DNA of 10,341 nucleotides from Deltaproteobacteria bacterium (GTDB taxonomy: Bacteria > Desulfobacterota > Desulfobacteria > Desulfobacterales > C00003060). The stretch lies in contig JAFDGP010000061.1 in NCBI GenBank assembly GCA_019309245.1, positions 1 through 10,341 on the forward strand, written 5' to 3'. Under the pieces are notes generated by a model that saw nothing but the letters and a program-made list of their open reading frames with translations, was not told the origin of the DNA and did no database searches. This document shows, piece by piece, positions 6,781 through 10,341 of this stretch. Both the position numbers and the translations under genes were made by a program. Each line of letters starts with the position of its first letter. The stretch's first letter is position 1.

Positions 6781-8361
6781 TCATAACAGATCAAGCAGAA
6801 AACCGGACCCGTGAGACCGGCCCGAAGGCGGATCTGCACTTTTACGACCCGCCTCGCTTAAAGAGATTTCGGAATCGCCCTTGCGGAATTCTGCAATAAA
6901 ATCGTCAATTGCACCTGAGACTGTGGGATCTTGAACCGTTCGAAAATCAACCACGTGGTATGCCCCATGTTCAGGGGCGACATTCTTGAGATGATTCCAG
7001 ATATGGGTGGCGACACAATGGTGCTTTAATAAGGCACTTTGGATCCGGCTGAGGTCCAACGTTGTAAAACACATCCCCATTTGTTCCTTTTGCACAAGGA
7101 AATCCGCCCATTCAGTCCGCCTGTTAGAAGCCACAACGCCGGATTCCAGGGCGACAAAAACACGGACACATTCCGGCCGAACCCGTAAGGCCGAGCGGGA
7201 GGTCGAATCGTCTGAAAAAAAAGCACAGACTTCCTCGAACACCTGTCTTGCACGGCCGGAGGGCACAGGACTACCTGTCCGATGGAAAAATTCTATGGAG
7301 GTATTTTTCCCTCTATGCAACCTGTTGAAGACAATCCAGCCCAGTACATATAATAGTCTTGGTGCCGTGAAAAGCAAGAAGTCCTTGCCTTGAACCGCCC
7401 TGGCCCTGTTGTCACGCACCACCCAGCGACCCGCACCGTCCGATCCGGCCTCAAACGAGACCCCGAGACAATGATCGATGTCGATATCTCGAAGATACGC
7501 CGAAGCATACGCAGGCCGGTTTTCGCCGCCCTTAATATCATTAAACGTTGCATTGTCGAGCGCGGTAAGCAGAGCAATATCATTTTCAATATTCCTTCTC
7601 TTCCGGTTGTAAACGCAAAGGCTTTGGGCACACAGAGAGGAGAGTTTTTTTATCAGACGATCTTCAAAGGCGAGTTTTTCGTTCTCCGGCCATATTGCAT
7701 AGTCTTGAAGCTGTCGAGCACGGCCCGCTGTCCATGTCCATCCATTCAGGTATCGCTTCAATAGTCTGTATTCCGAAGTATCGGTCTTCACCGGTCGGGG
7801 GACGGGATAACCGACGATTTGGAGATAAATGCAATCCCTGATCAGGGCAAGACCGTCCTGGTCATTCAGGCCTTCATAAAATTTCAGCACAGTGTCGTAC
7901 ACAAGAACACTGGGGTTCACCAGTTCACTGTCGAACCGACTTTCGGCAAACCTCTTTTTGGCGACGTCGCAAAGCGGACCCCGATTGTCTTGAGACAAAG
8001 ACTGCCAAGCCAAAAGCGAGCCCTTGATCAGGGCATTGACGGGGTCGTCGTAAGCCCTGCTCAATAGGTGGAACATTGCGCTATAGCACTCTCTTGTATC
8101 CACAGCCGTCAAATTGCCCAGATCGATATAGTCGTCAGGGTCCAACGCATTCCCCACACCCCGGGCAGCGGCCTTAATCCAGGACTCGTAATCACGATCC
8201 ATCAGACCGACGGGAAGGACCGCCCAGTATGGAATCTTTCCGGCAATCAGGACAAAGGTTCGGTAGAATTCTTCTTTGACGACGTGAGGTTGTGCCCAAG
8301 AAGCATGTTTTTCGTGAACTGACGAATAATTATTTTCCCGAAATCCAGCCGAATCTGTCAC
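6781..8361 (-). CDS. C-terminal fragment of class I adenylate cyclase
   Basis: This 526-codon frame can be opened by a GTG at 8361, only 13 codons after the amber stop that ends the N-terminal fragment. It contains the EEFYRTFVLIAGKIPYWAVLP region and DYIDLGNLTAV, which align with the post-catalytic half of the CyaA catalytic domain. The rest is a less conserved C-terminal region rich in Arg and aromatic residues. No good ribosome binding site precedes the GTG (a G5 run lies about 18 bases away), so independent expression is doubtful. The absence of further stops over 1.5 kb suggests either recent inactivation, readthrough, or selection on this half. The last 30 residues are Ser/Gly/Asp-rich and look disordered. 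Confidence 0.6.
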   Translation of the reverse strand: MTDSAGFRENNYSSVHEKHASWAQPHVVKEEFYRTFVLIAGKIPYWAVLPVGLMDRDYESWIKAAARGVGNALDPDDYIDLGNLTAVDTRECYSAMFHLLSRAYDDPVNALIKGSLLAWQSLSQDNRGPLCDVAKKRFAESRFDSELVNPSVLVYDTVLKFYEGLNDQDGLALIRDCIYLQIVGYPVPRPVKTDTSEYRLLKRYLNGWTWTAGRARQLQDYAIWPENEKLAFEDRLIKKLSSLCAQSLCVYNRKRRNIENDIALLTALDNATFNDIKGGENRPAYASAYLRDIDIDHCLGVSFEAGSDGAGRWVVRDNRARAVQGKDFLLFTAPRLLYVLGWIVFNRLHRGKNTSIEFFHRTGSPVPSGRARQVFEEVCAFFSDDSTSRSALRVRPECVRVFVALESGVVASNRRTEWADFLVQKEQMGMCFTTLDLSRIQSALLKHHCVATHIWNHLKNVAPEHGAYHVVDFRTVQDPTVSGAIDDFIAEFRKGDSEISLSEAGRKSADPPSGRSHGSGFLLDLL

Positions 8362-8400
8362 CAGAAAAGTAAGGCGGCGCCCCCAACTTTTTCTTGCCCA

Positions 8401-8403
8401 CTA
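8401..8403 (-). other. In-frame amber (TAG) codon splitting the cyclase
   Basis: The plus strand reads CTA here, giving TAG on the coding strand between NRIE and WARKSW. Reading frame and homology continue unchanged across it. A single base change from CAG (Gln), AAG (Lys) or GAG (Glu) would explain it. Pyrrolysine insertion or amber suppression is formally possible but has no support in this window. Confidence 0.8.
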
Positions 8404-8844
8404 TTCAATCCTGTTCAACTTTTCCCTCAGTAGATCACGCGCTCCTGCGGGGGCGGGGCTCACGTCCGTGACAACCCAGTATTTAAATTCCGAGCCGCCG
8501 GTCAGATATAGGCCTTTGATATGAAAACGCTTTGGAGCAAAGGGATGAATATCGGTTAATTGAATCCCCAGACGGCTCCGGGCAAGCGCCCAGAATCCGG
8601 AATCATAGAAGCGGTAGATACCGTAAAGCGATCCGGGGTCTCGAACATACCCGGGATAGTCCGGACAGTTCACGTGCAGTAGTAAAGGGACCTTGTAAAA
8701 AAAGGAAGCCTCCTTTTTGGAAAGACGATGCAACAGCTCTCGGAGCCGAGCAATATTGTACCGTGAAAAGTGTTGTCTGTTGGCGAGAATAACCTTGTGC
8801 ACACGGTCTGGGCGTAATTCAAAATGGCTGGTCGCCGTCGGCAT
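8401..8844 (-). CDS. N-terminal fragment of class I adenylate cyclase
   Basis: This 147-residue frame is the N-terminal portion of the interrupted cyclase described at 6781-8844. Residues 33-70 match the class I leader helix and the PLLLHVNCPDYPGY segment; residues 107-123 hold the altered catalytic motif, with S118, E119, K121 and W123. It ends at an amber codon directly before WARKSW, which would normally continue the helix after the active site. The ATG at 8844 is preceded by GGAAAG at a long spacing of about 14 bases. If translated alone it would be an incomplete nucleotidyltransferase fold and probably unstable. Confidence 0.6.
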   Translation of the reverse strand: MPTATSHFELRPDRVHKVILANRQHFSRYNIARLRELLHRLSKKEASFFYKVPLLLHVNCPDYPGYVRDPGSLYGIYRFYDSGFWALARSRLGIQLTDIHPFAPKRFHIKGLYLTGGSEFKYWVVTDVSPAPAGARDLLREKLNRIE

Positions 8845-9015
8845 AATTCATCTTGTCTTTCCAAATTTGCGAAAAATGTTCACTTTTCGATACCGCACCG
8901 GATAGGATATATAATCGGTATATTATAGTGGAAAATTTACTGTTTTTTGTATATGATAAAATTGTAACGGTCGAAGTCGCTGGCTTCCAGAAATCCTTTT
9001 TATTGGTTTGGAGCA
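8845..9015. promoter_or_regulatory. AT-rich divergent intergenic region with dyad TATAAT
   Basis: The spacer between the divergent cyclase and FliL-like genes is markedly AT-rich compared with its surroundings. TATAAT at 8910-8915 and its inverted copy ATTATA at 8922-8927 form a dyad with a 6-base centre, placing a consensus -10 hexamer on each strand. Neither has a good -35 at 16-18 bases (TTCGAT at 8886-8891 is the closest for the plus strand). The dyad could be a pair of divergent promoters or an AT-rich operator. Confidence 0.35.
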
Positions 9016-9618
9016 TTGGCCCAAGACAACAACGAAAACAGTGACGCGGCGGAAAAAGAGGCCCTGGAACTCGATAAGCTTGAGGTTTCTTCGGAAACGG
9101 AGGTGCCTGATGAGGCAGCGGCTTCTACCGACGATTCTTCCCCTAGGGCATCTCCTCCCAAGAAAGCCGGGACTCTGCTGCGGTCCGTGCCCTTGCGGCT
9201 GATTCGTGACAAGGTATTCTTGCTTTCTTTGCTGGCGGGAGTTGCCGCGGGGCTGGTGACATTGTGGTTTATTCCGTTTGACCGGATCGGCTCTCAAAAT
9301 CGGCCGGAGCAAACCAATGTGACCGGCAGATTGGTGTATCAGTTTTCCAGTGGAATCGGATCGCGACAGATGACGGTAAAAGTCACCGTGCCGTTCAAGG
9401 ATATGGACGAAAAAAGGGAGCTGATCGCCAGGTTGGCCCGGGTAAAGCAGGCATTGCCGAGGCTGACCCGTGCTGCACCCCTTAGAGATGCGGCTGAAAA
9501 AGAAGATGGCGAGGCTCTTCGTGATTTTTTCATCAAAGCGATCGCCGAGATTGCCGGTATCCCCGTACCCCACGCAGATCTAAAGATTGCCTTTTCGCGT
9601 GAAACACCGCATGATTAG
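9016..9618 (+). CDS. Single-pass membrane protein with possible FliL-like C-terminal domain
   Basis: This 200-residue protein has an acidic, low-complexity cytoplasmic N-terminus (1-50, rich in Glu, Asp, Ser and Ala), a short basic stretch, one membrane helix (about 67-87, VFLLSLLAGVAAGLVTLWFI) and a C-terminal domain (about 100-195). The C-terminal pattern is a beta strand QMTVKVTVPF, a charged helix with VKQALPRL, then GEALRDFFIKAIAEI and a final strand. This recalls the FliL family, the flagellar stator-associated proteins, but the match is partial and no flagellar gene is nearby. The start is uncertain: TTG at 9016 has GGAG only two bases upstream, and no in-frame ATG precedes the membrane helix. 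Codons upstream are open back to a stop at 8965. Its stop overlaps the convergent gene's stop by four bases. Confidence 0.7.
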   Translation: MAQDNNENSDAAEKEALELDKLEVSSETEVPDEAAASTDDSSPRASPPKKAGTLLRSVPLRLIRDKVFLLSLLAGVAAGLVTLWFIPFDRIGSQNRPEQTNVTGRLVYQFSSGIGSRQMTVKVTVPFKDMDEKRELIARLARVKQALPRLTRAAPLRDAAEKEDGEALRDFFIKAIAEIAGIPVPHADLKIAFSRETPHD

Positions 9619-10341
9619 TGTTTACGGCTCCGTTCCTTGATAAGCCCCTGGATGGTGCTGACAAAGGAAAGGCCGGCCGCACAAATCCCCCCGACCACCA
9701 GAATCCATTCCTGGTACCGCCACAGATCATGGATCGGTGTAATCCGAAATTTGGGCAGGATCAGGTTGGCGTAGTGAATGGTGACCGGGAAAAGCACCAC
9801 GGCGACGATGACGGCGCCAAATGCCAGAATGACGCTCTTTTTTAAGAACTGTGTCAGAAATTCTGCGGCAAGCTGAACCGTATCCAGTTTGCTCAGCTTC
9901 TGTGCAATGTCGTCCAGTCTATCTGACAAGGTCTCAGGCAATTCACGAGCCTGCTTAAACCTTTGCGGAATCTCTGAGGCCGCCATTTCTCGGGCCTCGG
10001 CAATCCTTTTCCGGACTGCAATCAGGTCTCGATATACGCTACCGATGAAACCTCGAAACCGATAGCCACGCAAATATTCCAAAAAACCGTCAGCTCGATG
10101 ACTTAACCCATGGAGCCGGTCGAACAACTCTTTTTTTTGCGCTTCTATGTCCCTGCGAAGCTGTGAGATCAAAGCCTTTGCATGGTAAGCCAAATCCAAA
10201 TATCCGAAGTAGCTTTCTTCCCGAAGCAGCCCTGTCATGTGGGTCCACAAGGATTGTGGCCCATGGTCTTGTCCGGAATCCGTCAGGAGTTCCCATTTTT
10301 CCAATTCCTTTTTCGCATCTTTAACCAGCGCCCTGGCCTGG
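9615..10341 (-). CDS. Coiled-coil membrane protein with two C-terminal TM helices (N-terminus beyond right edge)
   Basis: The minus-strand frame is open from the right edge to TAA at 9617-9615. A TTG at 10304 could start a 229-residue version, but the frame continues upstream without a stop (QARALVKDAKKELEKWELL), so the true N-terminus is probably outside the window. The visible part is mostly charged helix, likely coiled coil (LISQLRRDIEAQKKELFDRL and LSDRLDDIAQKLSKLDTVQL). Two hydrophobic helices near the end follow (VILAFGAVIVAVVLFPVTI and WILVVGGICAAGLSFV) and then a basic tail, KERSRKH. I do not recognise the family. The topology suggests a large cytoplasmic or periplasmic helical domain anchored at the C-terminus. 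It is convergent with, and overlaps, the FliL-like gene. Confidence 0.75.
   Translation of the reverse strand, partial: QARALVKDAKKELEKWELLTDSGQDHGPQSLWTHMTGLLREESYFGYLDLAYHAKALISQLRRDIEAQKKELFDRLHGLSHRADGFLEYLRGYRFRGFIGSVYRDLIAVRKRIAEAREMAASEIPQRFKQARELPETLSDRLDDIAQKLSKLDTVQLAAEFLTQFLKKSVILAFGAVIVAVVLFPVTIHYANLILPKFRITPIHDLWRYQEWILVVGGICAAGLSFVSTIQGLIKERSRKH

Larger units (their letters stand above)
6781..8844 (-). pseudogene. cyaA: Class I adenylate cyclase (CyaA family), interrupted by in-frame amber codon
   Basis: Two consecutive minus-strand frames lie in the same phase and together read as one class I adenylate cyclase of about 686 residues, broken only by TAG at 8403-8401. The N-terminal part has the family's KVPLLLHVNCPDYPGY and KRFHIKGLYLTGG stretches. 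The part after the stop continues WARKSWGRRLTFLVTDSAGFREN and then VKEEFYRTFVLIAGK, matching E. coli CyaA LLLDEFYRTAVRLAGK in order and spacing. The active-site motif, normally GS-x(n)-SDxDxW, reads GGSEFKYW. Both metal-binding Asp are replaced (Glu, Lys), and the roughly nine residues normally before them are missing. The product cannot be expected to make cAMP. It is shorter than the 848-residue E. coli enzyme, mainly at the C-terminus. I treat it as a pseudogene, but the long intact C-terminal frame leaves room for a retained non-catalytic role. Confidence 0.85.

Noticed and set aside
6199..6786. 195-codon plus-strand frame
   Set aside because: It is antisense to the receiver domain, which is clearly coding on the minus strand.
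8923..9573. 216-codon minus-strand frame
   Set aside because: It is antisense to the FliL-like gene; the product is rich in Arg, Gln and Pro in the way typical of shadow frames.
1..10341. CRISPR array, tRNA/rRNA, insertion sequence, integron or toxin-antitoxin system
   Set aside because: No regularly spaced repeats, cloverleaf-like sequence, transposase motifs or paired small toxin/antitoxin frames were found on either strand.

Overview
The window reads like a chromosomal segment of a Desulfobacterota (former Deltaproteobacteria) bacterium, probably a sulfate reducer-like marine or sediment lineage. This is inferred from moderate GC content, from the style of the proteins (a receiver-TPR protein, a class I adenylate cyclase of the non-enterobacterial type, a Pat-like GNAT domain) and from a 60-residue small protein of a kind I associate with that phylum. 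No rRNA, tRNA, CRISPR array, insertion sequence or phage gene was seen.

Layout. Positions 1-520 (minus) hold the C-terminal GNAT acetyltransferase domain of a gene running off the left edge; its reading frame is broken at a G6 run near 417-422. Positions 521-1364 have no convincing gene but contain a strong inverted repeat (1154-1194) and a plausible sigma70-type promoter (1250-1278) pointing into the next genes. Positions 1365-3519 (plus) form a tight, translationally coupled cluster: an EI24/CysZ-like membrane protein, a ribonuclease D with two HRDC domains and a 60-aa conserved-looking small protein, each joined to the next by an ATGA stop/start overlap. A PaaI-type hotdog thioesterase (3619-4047) and a membrane protein with an internal duplication and a helix-hairpin-helix-like tail (4178-5509) follow on the same strand.

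The minus-strand block 5671-8844 is a signalling pair: a class I adenylate cyclase (6781-8844), then 99 bp further on a receiver-TPR protein (5671-6681). Both look catalytically or phospho-chemically disabled. The cyclase has lost both metal-binding aspartates of its active-site motif, appears to have lost the loop before them, and is cut in two by an in-frame amber codon. The receiver lacks the phospho-acceptor Asp, the switch Thr/Ser and the conserved Lys.

A divergent AT-rich region (8845-9015) leads into a one-pass membrane protein with a possible FliL-like domain (9016-9618). Its stop codon overlaps that of a convergent coiled-coil, two-TM membrane protein (9615-10341) that runs off the right edge.

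I see no clearly new multi-gene defence or mobile system. The most interesting content is the decayed or repurposed cyclase/receiver pair and the duplicated membrane protein.
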